A stretch of DNA of 64,000 bases from Bradyrhizobium sp. Tv2a-2 (GCF_000472425.1 NZ_AXAI01000008.1:124001-188000); one strand, 5' to 3'; positions 24,384 to 32,736 are shown, counted from the stretch's first letter. Notes: generated by a model not told the origin, from the letters alone. Made by a program: numbers and translations.

Positions 24384-24832
24384 GCGAGACTATCGAAGTC
24401 GCCTGGCACCATGAGATGGTGGGCGTGCGCCTGATTGAGGCGGCCTCTACCATCCGCCGCATGCCGATGCGGGTTTGGCCGAAGGAATACGGCACGATCT
24501 GGCCGACGTACAACCCGATGACGCCGTCCGAGTTGCATGCGCTCAAGAACGAGATCATGCAGGTCGGCGGCGAGGCTGCGCTGCGCGAATGGGAGCGCGA
24601 GCAGAACCGCGTCGTCATCCAGCCATCAAGCGTCGAGATCGAGCGCGCCACCGAGGCTCTCGCCTGGCCGATGCGGTATTTGCTCAACGATCGCGAGACC
24701 GCGCAGGCCGTCGGATTCTGGGCGAGCACGACCTTCGATATTGAGGAGGCAGAGATCCCCTCCTTCGTGCGTGAGGGGCTGAAGGTCATCTCGCGCGGTT
24801 TGAAGCAGGACCGCGTACCGGTGAGGGCATGA
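24380..24832 (+). CDS. DUF6362-like phage protein
   Basis: 150 aa, overlapping the helicase stop by ATGA. LIEAASTIRRMPMRVWPKEY followed by a long helix and RATEALAWPMRYLLNDRETA resembles the DUF6362 pattern found next to phage replication genes. Function unknown. Confidence 0.55.
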   Translation: MSETIEVAWHHEMVGVRLIEAASTIRRMPMRVWPKEYGTIWPTYNPMTPSELHALKNEIMQVGGEAALREWEREQNRVVIQPSSVEIERATEALAWPMRYLLNDRETAQAVGFWASTTFDIEEAEIPSFVREGLKVISRGLKQDRVPVRA

Positions 24833-24835
24833 ACC

Positions 24836-25051
24836 GTGCGCAACTCAAGGCACCTTTACACCGACCTCAACAATAACATTGACCCCGCGGTTCTGGCTGA
24901 GGGCGAGTCCTGCTTTGTGCTGACGAACCTTGCGCGGGTTGCCGCCATCAAGTTGCTCGGCAGCCATTCGCGCGACGCCTACGCCAAGCTTGGCCTCAGC
25001 GAAAAGGAGGTGGACGCACTCAACGGCCTTTACCACACACTGCAATGCTGA
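24836..25051 (+). CDS. Small hypothetical protein
   Basis: 71 aa with a GTG start 3 bases after the preceding stop. Helical, with a SEKEVDALNGLYHTL end. No family recognised. Confidence 0.5.
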   Translation: MRNSRHLYTDLNNNIDPAVLAEGESCFVLTNLARVAAIKLLGSHSRDAYAKLGLSEKEVDALNGLYHTLQC

Positions 25052-25060
25052 CTTTCGACC

Positions 25061-25093
25061 ATCCCGTTCGCAGCGGGATCAACCAAGGAGACC
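25061..25093 (+). repeat. Start box and hairpin, CHAP-like gene
   Basis: Hairpin 25061-25079, stem ATCCCG/CGGGAT, loop TTCGCAG. Box 25084-25093. Confidence 0.9.
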
Positions 25094-25099
25094 AGACTA

Positions 25100-25519
25100 G
25101 TGAAGCTTCGTTATATCGTGCTCGTCGCCGCGCTCGCGCTCGGCGTCGGATCAAGCGCCAGCGCGCGCTCGCACCATCACCATCGTCACCATCATCGTGC
25201 ATATCATCATGAGGTGAGCCACACCCAAGAGGTGGAAGGTAGTCGTCCAGCGGGATGCCCGAGCGCGTGGTGCGGGTGTTTCCTCGCCAGATATCTCCAC
25301 ATGGCGAACGAGCGGGTCCTATGGCTTGCCGCGTCATGGTTCCGCGTAGGCAGCGCGCTGAGCGCGCCCGAGGCCGGCGCAATCGCGGTGCGCAACCATC
25401 ACGTCGGCCTCGTGCGCGATGTGCGCCCCGGCCAGATCCTTTTGTTGTCGGGCAATGACGGTCACCGGGTGCGCGAGCGCTGGGTGTCGTCGGGATCGTA
25501 TCGTTACCGTCGTATCTGA
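25100..25519 (+). CDS. Secreted CHAP/NlpC-P60-like protein with His-rich N-terminus
   Basis: 139 aa, GTG start. A signal peptide (1-22) is followed by a run of His (HHHHRHHHRAYHH). The rest shows a Cys-His hydrolase pattern: a C-G-C motif in the SAWCGCFLARYL segment, a conserved HHVGLV, and SGNDGHRVRER near the end. Similar small secreted proteins are frequent in Bradyrhizobium and its phages. Catalytic activity on peptidoglycan is likely but unproven. The His run may bind metal. Confidence 0.65.
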   Translation: MKLRYIVLVAALALGVGSSASARSHHHHRHHHRAYHHEVSHTQEVEGSRPAGCPSAWCGCFLARYLHMANERVLWLAASWFRVGSALSAPEAGAIAVRNHHVGLVRDVRPGQILLLSGNDGHRVRERWVSSGSYRYRRI

Positions 25520-25524
25520 AAACC

Positions 25525-25556
25525 ACCCGTTCGCAGCGGGTTCAACCAAGGAGACC
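25525..25556 (+). repeat. Start box and hairpin, DHH gene
   Basis: Hairpin 25525-25541, stem ACCCG/CGGGT. Box 25547-25556. Confidence 0.9.
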
Positions 25557-25561
25557 AGCAT

Positions 25562-26464
25562 ATGAAAACACTTTGCATCTACCACGGCGGCTGTCCCGAT
25601 GGATATGCGGCCGCATGGTGCGTCCGCAAGGCGCTTGGCGATGCCGTCGAGTTCTATCCCGGCGTCTACCAGAAGGACCCGCCGCCGTGCGACGGGCGCG
25701 ACGTCATCCTCGTCGACTTTAGTTACAAGGCGCACGTCCTGCATGAGATGGCGTCGAAGGCCGCCACGATCCTGATCTTGGATCACCACAAGACGGCGCA
25801 GGAGGACCTTGCCTCGCTGCCGCCGCCACTCGATGGACCGTACAACCCGGCCGCCATGCTGGCGTGGCAACGCGAATGCAATTCGCCGAACGCGATGCAC
25901 GCCCTGTTCGACATGGACCGTTCAGGCGCGGCGATTGCCTGGGACTATTTCGTCGCCGGCGAGCGCCCGGACTTCATCGAATATGTCCAGGACCGCGACC
26001 TCTGGCGCAAGCAAAAGGCTTTCGGCGACCAGTTCTCGATCGCGCTGGCGTCCTACCCGCAGGACTTCATGGTCTGGGATATGTTGATCGAGAGGGGCGT
26101 GAGCTCATTGATTGAGGAGGGGTACTCGATCAATCGCTACTACCGCCAGCGCGTCGAGGAGCTGAAGAGCCACGCCTACATGGCCAAGCTCGGCAACCAT
26201 CTCGTCTGCATCGCGAACGCGCCGTATTTCGCCGCAAGCGAGGTGGCGGGCGAGCTGTCCCACCGGGAAGGGGCGGCCTTCGGCGCCTGCTACTTCGAGG
26301 TCGAGCCGGGCAAATTCCAGTATTCGCTGCGCTCGCGCGGCGACTTCGATGTCAGCGCGGTGGCAAAACAGTTCGGCGGTGGCGGCCACAAGGCCGCGGC
26401 CGGCTTTGCCTTGCGTGGTGTTGCCCATCGGCCTGTCGACAGTCTCGGTAACGAGACCAAGTGA
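25562..26464 (+). CDS. DHH/DHHA1 family phosphoesterase
   Basis: 300 aa. N-terminal DHH domain: IYHGGCPDGYAAAW (metal-binding Asp), VDFSY, and LDHHKTA, the signature motif. The C-terminal DHHA1 half ends in FGGGGHKAAAGFAL, the GGGH substrate motif. Family members (NrnA, RecJ relatives) degrade nano-RNA, cyclic dinucleotides or ssDNA. Length and domain spacing fit NrnA-like enzymes. In a phage it could recycle short oligonucleotides or remove defence signalling cyclic nucleotides; the latter is inference. Confidence 0.85.
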   Translation: MKTLCIYHGGCPDGYAAAWCVRKALGDAVEFYPGVYQKDPPPCDGRDVILVDFSYKAHVLHEMASKAATILILDHHKTAQEDLASLPPPLDGPYNPAAMLAWQRECNSPNAMHALFDMDRSGAAIAWDYFVAGERPDFIEYVQDRDLWRKQKAFGDQFSIALASYPQDFMVWDMLIERGVSSLIEEGYSINRYYRQRVEELKSHAYMAKLGNHLVCIANAPYFAASEVAGELSHREGAAFGACYFEVEPGKFQYSLRSRGDFDVSAVAKQFGGGGHKAAAGFALRGVAHRPVDSLGNETK

Positions 26465-26474
26465 TCTGAAAACC

Positions 26475-26506
26475 ACCCGTTCGCAGCGGGTTAAACCAAG
26501 GAGACC
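26475..26506 (+). repeat. Start box and hairpin, DUF3310 gene
   Basis: Hairpin 26475-26491, stem ACCCG/CGGGT. Box 26497-26506. The 30 bases here nearly repeat those before the DHH gene. Confidence 0.9.
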
Positions 26507-26509
26507 AAC

Positions 26510-26908
26510 GTGACAGACAACGTAAACAATCCCGCCCACTATGGCGGCAAGGACAATCCGTTCGAAACGATCAAGGTTCTGGAGGCGTGGCTGACGCCGC
26601 AGGAAGTCGTCGGCTTCCTCAAGGGCAACGTCATCAAGTACCAGTCGCGTGCCAACGCCAAGAACGGCGCGGAAGATTACGCGAAATCATCCTGGTACGC
26701 GAACCGGCTCGCCGAGTTCATCAAGACCGTCAATCTGCCGACCGCGCCAGTCGTGAACCCCAAGCAGGCCGAGGCTGACGGCAAGATCATCTTTGCGCAG
26801 GCCGCCAAGATTCAGATCCTGCGAGATGGCATCCGCGGCGCCATGTTCAAAATGGCTTCGCGCAACCCGCTCCGCTCGACTCTGAAGAAGCTACTGGAGA
26901 TTGCCTGA
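26510..26908 (+). CDS. DUF3310 (SaV-type) protein
   Basis: 132 aa, GTG start. The DUF3310 signature is clear: NNPAHYGGKDNPFETIKVLE and VVGFLKGNVIKYQSRANAKN with the SSWYANRL ending. The family occurs in many phages beside nucleotide-metabolism genes. The C-terminal 50 residues are an extra basic helical tail. Adjacent and coupled to thyX. Confidence 0.85.
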   Translation: MTDNVNNPAHYGGKDNPFETIKVLEAWLTPQEVVGFLKGNVIKYQSRANAKNGAEDYAKSSWYANRLAEFIKTVNLPTAPVVNPKQAEADGKIIFAQAAKIQILRDGIRGAMFKMASRNPLRSTLKKLLEIA

Positions 26909-27618
26909 TGGACAAGATCAGCATTCTCCCGGAGACCAAGATCGACGTGCTCGACCATGGGTTCGTGCGCCTCGTTGACCACCTTGGTAACGATCTTTCC
27001 GTTGTTCGCGCGGCGAGGGTTTCTTACGACGCCGCATGGCGGGCTGGCGAGGACACGGGGTCGGATCACCGCCTTATCCACTACCTGATGCGTAACCGGC
27101 ACACGACGCCATTCGAGAGCGTGGAGTTTCAGTTCGAGGTGATGGCGCCGATCTCGGTGTTCCGTCAGTGGCACCGGCACCGGACGGCCACGATCAACGA
27201 GCTGTCCGCTCGCTACCGTGAACTGCCGGAGGTGTTCTATGTGCCGCTGCAGCGTCACGTCGGGGTGCAGTCGCTGTCGTCGAAGCAGGCGCGTATCTTC
27301 ATCAAGGAAGGCGACCCCTTGCCGGAGGATCTGTGCGGGCAGATCGGCGCCTATGTGGAGTCGTGCCAAAACTCGTTCCGGACCTATCGGGCGCTGCTCG
27401 CGGCCGGTTGGCCGCGCGAACTCGCCAGGAACGTTCTTCCGCTGGCGACCTATTCGCACATGTTCTGGAAGTGCGACCTGCACAATCTGCTTCACTTCCT
27501 GAACCTGCGGACGCACGAGCACGCGCAATACGAAATACGCGTGTTTGCCGAGGCGATCCTCAAGCTAATCCGCCCGATGGTGCCGGTCTGTGTGGCGGCG
27601 TGGGAGGAACAGATCTGA
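26908..27618 (+). CDS. thyX: Flavin-dependent thymidylate synthase ThyX
   Basis: 236 aa. The ThyX motif R90-H91-R92-x7-S100 (RHRTATINELS) is intact. LRTHEHAQYEIRVFAEAI near the end matches the FAD/dUMP-binding C-terminus. It makes dTMP from dUMP using CH2-H4folate and NADPH. The start ATG overlaps the previous stop (TGATG). It complements host dTTP supply during phage replication. Confidence 0.95.
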   Translation: MDKISILPETKIDVLDHGFVRLVDHLGNDLSVVRAARVSYDAAWRAGEDTGSDHRLIHYLMRNRHTTPFESVEFQFEVMAPISVFRQWHRHRTATINELSARYRELPEVFYVPLQRHVGVQSLSSKQARIFIKEGDPLPEDLCGQIGAYVESCQNSFRTYRALLAAGWPRELARNVLPLATYSHMFWKCDLHNLLHFLNLRTHEHAQYEIRVFAEAILKLIRPMVPVCVAAWEEQI

Positions 27619-28016
27619 TGGGGCGGCTTCCTCAAACCCACTGCAAACAAGGTCACGCGTTCACGCCGGAAAACACCGGACGCAGCGGCAAGAGCCGCGC
27701 CTGCCTCACCTGCCAGCGGGTGCGTGACAAGCTGCGGTATCGCAACGACCCCAATCGGCGCGAGAAGGTGCTCACGCGTGCCCGCAGCCAACGAAGGGAG
27801 ACCACCAAGGCCTCTCCCGGCAAATCCCACTGCAGGAACGGCCATCTCATGAGCGAGAAAAACACGAGCTGGGAGGTCGCCGCTAGCGGCGCCAAGGTCA
27901 GGCGCTGCCGCACCTGCAAGAGCGCGAGAAACCGCCGGCGCCGCCGCCTGCACGACAAGCTCTGGAACCTGCCGCACGTCTCGCGATGGCTGCCAAGCAT
28001 GGGGGCGATCCTATGA
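27618..28016 (+). CDS. Double zinc-knuckle protein (HNH-like)
   Basis: 132 aa. Two tandem copies of C-x2-G-H...C-x2-C (HCKQGHAFTPENT / CLTC and HCRNGHLMSEKNT / CRTC), each separated by Arg/Lys-rich helices. This is the pattern of phage HNH-associated zinc-binding proteins. It starts at TGATG overlap with thyX. Probably nucleic-acid binding. Confidence 0.65.
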   Translation: MGRLPQTHCKQGHAFTPENTGRSGKSRACLTCQRVRDKLRYRNDPNRREKVLTRARSQRRETTKASPGKSHCRNGHLMSEKNTSWEVAASGAKVRRCRTCKSARNRRRRRLHDKLWNLPHVSRWLPSMGAIL

Positions 28017-28210
28017 GGGATATGGGGTTTCTGGTTTGGCTGCGCGGCAACAAGGGGCCGACGGCACAGCTGCGTCTCATGGACCCGCGCTCTTCGATCG
28101 ACTGGAAGGTGATGCAGGAGAACGTCATCCAGATCGTGACGTTGGCCGAGCACGAGCGGGGCTACTCGCTCGACCAGGCCGTCGCCGCGCATCCGTGTCC
28201 GGCGACCTGA
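28013..28210 (+). CDS. Small hypothetical protein
   Basis: 65 aa, starting inside the previous stop (ATGA). MRDMGFLVWLRGNKGP then a helical acidic segment. No family recognised. Confidence 0.5.
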   Translation: MRDMGFLVWLRGNKGPTAQLRLMDPRSSIDWKVMQENVIQIVTLAEHERGYSLDQAVAAHPCPAT

Positions 28211-28384
28211 TTTCCGAATCCTGCCGGGGAGTTCAACGCCCGTCGGCGGGTCACTAGCGCGCTGCCAGCGTGCAGCCACGGGAGACGAGAAACGGGCCGT
28301 GGGCGTCGGGTAGCCAACCCGCTTTGCCGACCTCGCCGACATTCCGCGTATCGCTCCCGGTTTTTTTTTCTTTTGGAGGGCCTG

Positions 28385-28783
28385 ATGGCTGATGTGACCG
28401 GACCAATATCGACGCTCGCCGGCGCCATGCACGGTGTGCCTGACGGGCAGATGTGCGACCGACATCCCGACCGCCCTGCGATCGCGCGGGTGCAGGGCGA
28501 AACCGACTCGTTCGGCTGCGAGATGCACGACATGTGCAAGGAGTGCCTCGACGATCACCGCGCCTACAAGAACTCGCCCGAAGCCGCTGAACGCCGCAAA
28601 GGCAAATGCGAGTGGTGCAAGAATGATGCGACTGATCTCCGCGATGCCCGCGATTTCGAGGAGGGGTTGAGCGGCCGCGTCTACCGCGTCTGCGGTGCCT
28701 GCATCAATCGGCAGCAAGACGAGCTGCGCGCCGAGCTCGATGACATGGACGAGGGGTGCGACGATGACTGCTACCTCGACTGA
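28385..28783 (+). CDS. Cys-rich zinc-binding protein
   Basis: 132 aa from the ATG at 28385 behind GGAGGG. Three Cys pairs (CEMHDMCKEC, CEWC, CGAC) suggest two zinc sites; the end is very acidic. It lies after a 174-base gap containing a nine-T run near 28360. Function unknown. Confidence 0.6.
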   Translation: MADVTGPISTLAGAMHGVPDGQMCDRHPDRPAIARVQGETDSFGCEMHDMCKECLDDHRAYKNSPEAAERRKGKCEWCKNDATDLRDARDFEEGLSGRVYRVCGACINRQQDELRAELDDMDEGCDDDCYLD

Positions 28784-29021
28784 TCGCGCCCGCTGCGTGG
28801 TGCCTTTCTGTCGCCGCACCACCAAGAGGTTCAAGGCGGAATGGATTTGCGGAAATCATTGGCCGCTGATCCCGAAGGCGCAGCGCCGCGTCTGGGGTCG
28901 CCTACGCAAACGATGGCGTCGCTACGGCCCCGAGGCTGGCGTGCATTTCGATGCCCGCTGGTGGCGGATCTGGGACCGGCTGAAGCGCGAGGCGATCGAA
29001 CGTGCCGCGGGGATCAGCTGA
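28764..29021 (+). CDS. Small basic protein, possible single zinc site
   Basis: 85 aa, start overlapping the previous gene. CVVPFCRR and a later CGNHWPLIP could bind a metal; the rest is strongly basic and Trp-rich (RRVWGRLRKRWRRYG). Likely nucleic-acid binding. Confidence 0.55.
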   Translation: MTATSTDRARCVVPFCRRTTKRFKAEWICGNHWPLIPKAQRRVWGRLRKRWRRYGPEAGVHFDARWWRIWDRLKREAIERAAGIS

Positions 29022-29264
29022 ATGATCAAGCTAACGCACAGCGAACGCCACTTCCTGGGCCTGCTCATGGAGGAGGGCGCTACTATCAGCGTCGGCACGA
29101 ACGTCGGCAAGTCGCTGCACCGGCGCGGCCTTGTCACCATCGCGAGGTGGAAGCGATACGGCATCACGCAAGAGGGCAAGGACGCTTTCACCGGCGGCGC
29201 CGCGAAAGCCAAAACGCAAGAGCGCAAGCAAGCCTTGGCGGACGCGCAACTAGCCTTGTTGTGA
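29022..29264 (+). CDS. Winged-helix-like small protein
   Basis: 80 aa. TNVGKSLHRRGLVTIARW followed by YGITQEGKDAF is the recognition helix and wing of a MarR-like or phage regulator fold. It is the last gene of the rightward block. Confidence 0.6.
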   Translation: MIKLTHSERHFLGLLMEEGATISVGTNVGKSLHRRGLVTIARWKRYGITQEGKDAFTGGAAKAKTQERKQALADAQLALL

Positions 29265-29560
29265 GGGGCCCTGCCAAGGGGCCATGGGACCTAGCCAAGG
29301 GCCCGGAACCGCCCCTTTTGCAGTGCACAAACCGGGCCCGGATGAGGGGCCCGAAAGCAGGGGAAACCCTGCCATATGGCAGGGCCCGCAGGCTTGGCAG
29401 GGCAGGCAGGGAACCGCTTAGGCGAGGGGCCCGCTACCCGTGACCGGACAAGGGGAACCGGGCCCCGAGGGGCCCGCTTTTAGGGGCCCGAACTGCCGGG
29501 AAATGGGCTATTTTACCCGGATATAAATAGAATACCTAAATACCGCCAAATGGGCAAATA
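29265..29560. other. GGGCCC-rich non-coding island 1
   Basis: About 300 bases between convergent operons with no supported gene. GGGCCC or GGGGCCC palindromes recur about ten times with varied spacers, next to an AT-rich stretch at 29505-29560. It resembles the island at 54100-54430 and is unlike the surrounding coding DNA. Function unknown. Confidence 0.6.
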
Positions 29561-29601
29561 AAAGGCCGTTGGCACTGGGTCGAAACCCATCGCCAACGGC
29601 C
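29557..29601 (-). terminator. Terminator of the leftward mid-operon
   Basis: Ten-bp stem GGCCGTTGGC/GCCAACGGCC (29564-29573, 29592-29601) followed in the leftward sense by U-rich UUUUAUUUG. It ends the long leftward transcription unit facing the rightward block. Confidence 0.8.
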
Positions 29602-29609
29602 CCCCATCC

Positions 29610-29996
29610 TCACTTGAACAGAAGCAGGCTTACGCGCTCCCACGGAAAATGTTCTCGCGCAATCTTGGCCTCGGTCTGAGCGCGACCGTTGCCTTTCTTG
29701 TTCATGTCGTTGATGGCCATCCGGATCTGCACCGGACTCACACCCAAGGCTTCCACAAGCCAAAGAATCATGGGCCCACAATTGAGTCTCTGGTACAGCG
29801 TGCGGGCGTCAGTGACGGTCGTGTCCGACCTGCCGTAATACCCGCCATCTTCCGAGTTGTAATCTCCCGCCCAGCCAAGCCAGTGATCCTGGTGGGTCGG
29901 GTATCCGCTCTTATACAAACGGTCCGTCTCCGGCATGGTGGCCGGCAGGCGCCGGACCGCTGCCAAGAGCTCCTTGATCGAATGTGCTTTCATCAT
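29610..29996 (-). CDS. Hypothetical protein
   Basis: 128 aa with an N-terminal helix and a Tyr/Gly-rich centre (YNSEDGGYYGRSDTTVTDAR). The ATG at 29996 lies 20 bases from the start box, farther than usual; a five-codon frame ATGCGATTGCAACGATGA fills the gap and ends in overlap (TGATG). Last gene of the leftward block. Confidence 0.6.
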   Translation of the reverse strand: MMKAHSIKELLAAVRRLPATMPETDRLYKSGYPTHQDHWLGWAGDYNSEDGGYYGRSDTTVTDARTLYQRLNCGPMILWLVEALGVSPVQIRMAINDMNKKGNGRAQTEAKIAREHFPWERVSLLLFK

Positions 29997-30015
29997 CGTT
30001 GCAATCGCATCCCTT

Positions 30016-30052
30016 GGTCTCCTTGTTTGGTTTCAGGTGAACCCCGCCTGAA
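30016..30052 (-). repeat. Start box with degenerate hairpin
   Basis: Box 30016-30025. The adjacent hairpin TTCAGG/CCTGAA (30032-30052) lacks the TTCGCAG loop. Confidence 0.65.
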
Positions 30053-30107
30053 GGGCAATACCAAGACCGGGCGGGGGACGGTTTTGGTGGATCGGTGTTG
30101 CTGGCGC

Positions 30108-30126
30108 TTGCACCAACGTGGTGCTC
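30108..30126. promoter_or_regulatory. Distant operator 6
   Basis: TTGCACC-AACGT-GGTGCTC, 12 kb from the immunity region and between two leftward genes. It may repress an internal promoter for the 128-aa gene or act as a transcription stop site. Confidence 0.6.
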
Positions 30127-30164
30127 GGCTTAAGAAGTGAGTGTCTCTGGTGGAGAGCTGGGAT

Positions 30165-30228
30165 GGTCTCCTTGCGGCTCCTTGAGACACCGGCCCCGGA
30201 GCTGCGAACTCCGGGGCCAACTTTTTTT
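30165..30228 (-). repeat. Orphan start box with strong hairpin/terminator
   Basis: Box 30165-30174 has no start codon within reach. The hairpin at 30192-30218 has a 10-bp stem GGCCCCGGAG/CTCCGGGGCC and the TTCGCAG loop; on the rightward strand it is followed by seven Ts, so it could also terminate rightward transcription. A lost gene is likely. Confidence 0.75.
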
Positions 30229-30478
30229 ATGGCCGCAGCTTGCCGCTCAGCCATCGGTCCAGCGCTATGCCGCCGGCGTGAAGCCGGCAATATGGTTTAC
30301 CGTCGATCTCAACGGTGCTTTCACGCTGGCACCTGTCCGGGTCCATGTGTGGCCTTAACCGCAAATAGCGATCTCGGCGCCACATGGTGGCGTGTGTCGG
30401 AGGGTCCACTGGCGAGCTGCACTGCGCCGTATGCACAGGCTCCGGCTTGATGGCCTTTGGCTTGATCTCGGCGATCAT
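30227..30478 (-). CDS. Small Cys/His protein
   Basis: 83 aa. MDPDRCQRESTVEIDGKPYC followed by RLHAGGIALDRWL is a short motif seen in phage hypothetical proteins, with C and H residues placed for metal binding. Overlaps the start of the upstream gene by stop-start. Function unknown. Confidence 0.6.
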   Translation of the reverse strand: MIAEIKPKAIKPEPVHTAQCSSPVDPPTHATMWRRDRYLRLRPHMDPDRCQRESTVEIDGKPYCRLHAGGIALDRWLSGKLRP

Positions 30479-31440
30479 GTCCGCGTCCCATCAGTCGATG
30501 AGATCTGCGCTCTAATCTTTTCGAGCGTGTCCAGCCGCGCGTCCTCGTGGCTCATTCCCTCCGGGGTGTCGCCAAGAATGCAGCACTGCGCCTGTTCGAG
30601 CGTGCGTGTCAGTTGCTCGACCAGATCGCGCATGAGCCTCACGCGCTTCAAGGCGCGCTCTTGGGGTTCGCAGGGCAATCCGTCGCCTTGGCAACGACCA
30701 TTGAAGTCCGCACAGTCACGGCAGCGCGGTTCGGGACCGCCGGCAATTGCCTCCCATAGCTTGAGCTTGTCTTGATGTGCAGCGCGAAGCTTGCCGGCTA
30801 GGTCGTCCGTCTCAGGCTGCGACTGAGAGGGAGCGGCATAGAGGGGCCGAACTTCGTAAGTGCCATTGTCGAGATTGAAGGCGAAGAGTTGGCGGAATTT
30901 CTCGATCGGATCATTCAGGTATAGCCATGATCCCCACTGCCCGCTGATGCAGGCGCGCCATTGCCACGCCACCGCCTCCTGCGCCGCACTGGCTGCGGGT
31001 TCGTGGGCATAGGGGCACATGCCGTCATGTCCGCTCAGTTCGCCGCCGCCGCATGAACAGTCGTCTTCGGGCTCAGGAGCACTGGCTGCGGGGTGGGGCT
31101 CGCCGCTTGGCAGGGCGTTGCGCGCGGCCAGCCAGTCCACGACCTCGTTTAGCGTCTGCTGGAACGTGTTGCCGGCGTCTTCCTCGTTGAAATAGAGGTT
31201 TGCCCAGACGCGCTGCATCAATTCGACTGATACAGCATCCGTCCCTGCCGGGGAGCGGTGCGCAAGCGCATCTTCCAATTCGATCAGGTATGCGAGCGTT
31301 TTGCGTGTCGCCGCAGTGTGCTTGGCAAAGTCGTCATCGGTCCAGTTTTCGAGATGAAACCGGCCATAAATGCTATCTGGCCGCTTCAGCCGCGATTGTT
31401 GGGCATGAGCGCCCGCGGGCGCCTGTTCTCTATCGCTCAT
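30475..31440 (-). CDS. Large hypothetical protein, composite
   Basis: 321 aa. The N-terminal 110 residues include LAYLIELEDALAHRSPAG and an acidic helical region. A Cys motif CSCGGGELSGHDGMC lies in the middle, a WQWRACISGQWGSWLYL segment after it, and the C-terminal part carries CRDCADFNGRCQGDGLPC. Several short Cys-rich domains appear to be joined by linkers. No family is recognised. Confidence 0.6.
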   Translation of the reverse strand: MSDREQAPAGAHAQQSRLKRPDSIYGRFHLENWTDDDFAKHTAATRKTLAYLIELEDALAHRSPAGTDAVSVELMQRVWANLYFNEEDAGNTFQQTLNEVVDWLAARNALPSGEPHPAASAPEPEDDCSCGGGELSGHDGMCPYAHEPAASAAQEAVAWQWRACISGQWGSWLYLNDPIEKFRQLFAFNLDNGTYEVRPLYAAPSQSQPETDDLAGKLRAAHQDKLKLWEAIAGGPEPRCRDCADFNGRCQGDGLPCEPQERALKRVRLMRDLVEQLTRTLEQAQCCILGDTPEGMSHEDARLDTLEKIRAQISSTDGTRT

Positions 31441-31612
31441 GTTTGGTCTCCTTGTCTGCCGCCTGCGAGCGGCGCTCGAGTTGCTGCTCTGCCCACGCGA
31501 GGGCTCCTTCGTAGAACTCGCGTGGGATATTGGTGTCGTCGAGGTGGCCGGCGAGGCGCGCGTGCAGCGCCTCCTCGATGGCTTCGAGGCGGCGCTTACT
31601 GAGCTTGGTCAT
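31430..31612 (-). CDS. Small helical protein
   Basis: 60 aa, MTKLSKRRLEAIEEALHARL at the start, then a charged helix. Its last codons run through the start box and hairpin of the next gene, an unusual overlap. Coupled to the upstream frame by TAATG. Confidence 0.5.
   Translation of the reverse strand: MTKLSKRRLEAIEEALHARLAGHLDDTNIPREFYEGALAWAEQQLERRSQAADKETKHER
31445..31473 (-). repeat. Start box and hairpin, 321-aa gene
   Basis: Box 31445-31454. Hairpin 31458-31473, stem GCCGC/GCGGC. Overlaps the coding end of the preceding small gene. Confidence 0.85.
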
Positions 31613-31824
31613 TACGGCAGGCTCGTGCAATCGCGAAGCATCTCGCGGGAGCTCTCGATCGTGGAGTCGAAGTCGACGCGATGAGCGTCGCACCACTCGA
31701 TGAGGTCGCCCAGGAGATGGATCAGGATGATCTCGTCGTCGCCTTCCAGGCCCGCCTCCTGACGGTGTCGGTGGAGCAGGAGCGAGGCCCGCGATCGGCC
31801 TTCGGTATATTCAATGATGCTCAT
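31612..31824 (-). CDS. Small hypothetical protein
   Basis: 70 aa. ILIHLLGDLIEWCDAHRVDF is a helical core; acidic and basic segments flank it. Start supported by box. No family recognised. Confidence 0.6.
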   Translation of the reverse strand: MSIIEYTEGRSRASLLLHRHRQEAGLEGDDEIILIHLLGDLIEWCDAHRVDFDSTIESSREMLRDCTSLP

Positions 31825-31827
31825 GTT

Positions 31828-31855
31828 GGTCTCCTTGATGCCGGCTGCGACCGGC
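31828..31855 (-). repeat. Start box and hairpin, 70-aa gene
   Basis: Box 31828-31837. Hairpin 31840-31855, stem GCCGG/CCGGC with shortened loop. Confidence 0.85.
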
Positions 31856-31863
31856 GGTTGGAA

Positions 31864-32283
31864 TTATTTGCGGACGCGGAGTGCAAACGACGGCTGCGAT
31901 CCGATCCGATATTGCTTGCCGTCGTACTTCTCGACCTCCTCGGGTGTGAGATCGCGCGTGGTGGCCTTGGGGAAGCGCACGTTGATGAAGCCGAATCCCG
32001 TCACCCAGGCCCCAATATAGTCGTCGCCTTCTTCCCGCTCGATGTGGCAGATGTCCGGCGTATCGCTTGAGATATCACCAAGAAGGTGAATGGCCGTAGT
32101 GGCCATCATATATTTCGGGTAGTCGTCCCGACGCGTATCGTATTCGAAAACCGCGTCGGCGAGCTCGATCGTGTAGACCGGCTTGCGCTCGATGATGGTC
32201 CCCGACTGGCCTTCGGCGACCAGGACCTTACGAATGGCGTCGTAGAGTTCCTTGCTGACGTCGATCTTTCGTTTCTCGCTCAT
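31864..32283 (-). CDS. Hypothetical protein
   Basis: 139 aa, MSEKRKIDVSKELYDAIRKV start, alternating strand-helix pattern and an acidic centre (HIEREEGDDYIG). Boxed at both ends of the gene. Function unknown. Confidence 0.6.
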   Translation of the reverse strand: MSEKRKIDVSKELYDAIRKVLVAEGQSGTIIERKPVYTIELADAVFEYDTRRDDYPKYMMATTAIHLLGDISSDTPDICHIEREEGDDYIGAWVTGFGFINVRFPKATTRDLTPEEVEKYDGKQYRIGSQPSFALRVRK

Positions 32284-32286
32284 GGT

Positions 32287-32315
32287 GGTCTCCTTGATTG
32301 CCGGCTGCGAGCGGC
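32287..32315 (-). repeat. Start box and hairpin, 139-aa gene
   Basis: Box 32287-32296. Hairpin 32300-32315, stem GCCG/CGGC. Confidence 0.85.
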
Positions 32316-32325
32316 GTTGGTTGAA

Positions 32326-32733
32326 CTATCGTTCCCAGACGGTGTCGCCGTCCTTATCGAGCACGGCGTAGACGCCGCCGTACCCCATGTTTCCTTCATC
32401 GAGAATGTCGTCGCCGGCTTCCCAAGAGGTTATTGCTTCAGGGCGATCCTTCATCAGTCGACTCGCGATGGAGGCAGCGTGACTGGGACTAACGGCCTCG
32501 ACCTCGAGCGTGGCCGTCTCCTCGACGTAGCGCTGCACGCGCACTTTGAATTTTCTCAGCGCGTGCGGCTTCGGAGGAGGCCCCTTGAATTTGTTAATGA
32601 CGCCCCAGAGGATTTCATCCTCTTCCTCCGTCAGGTCCTTCTCGAGTTCGGCGCCGATGCCGAACTCAATGTGCTTAGAGAGCAACAGTTTTTTGATCAC
32701 GCTCCACTCTGGTTCGGTCAGTTCAACAGGCAT
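32326..32733 (-). CDS. Hypothetical protein
   Basis: 135 aa. MPVELTEPEWSVIKKLLLSK is an N-terminal helix; the C-terminal half carries a small beta domain (FKVRVQRYVEETATLEVEAV) like those in other phage proteins of this region. Function unknown. Confidence 0.6.
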   Translation of the reverse strand: MPVELTEPEWSVIKKLLLSKHIEFGIGAELEKDLTEEEDEILWGVINKFKGPPPKPHALRKFKVRVQRYVEETATLEVEAVSPSHAASIASRLMKDRPEAITSWEAGDDILDEGNMGYGGVYAVLDKDGDTVWER

Positions 32734-32736
32734 TGT

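Noticed and set aside
30192..30228. All TTCGCAG hairpins are intrinsic terminators
   Set aside because: Only this site and the one at 53292 have a U-run on one strand; the other 30-odd do not, so termination cannot be their common function.
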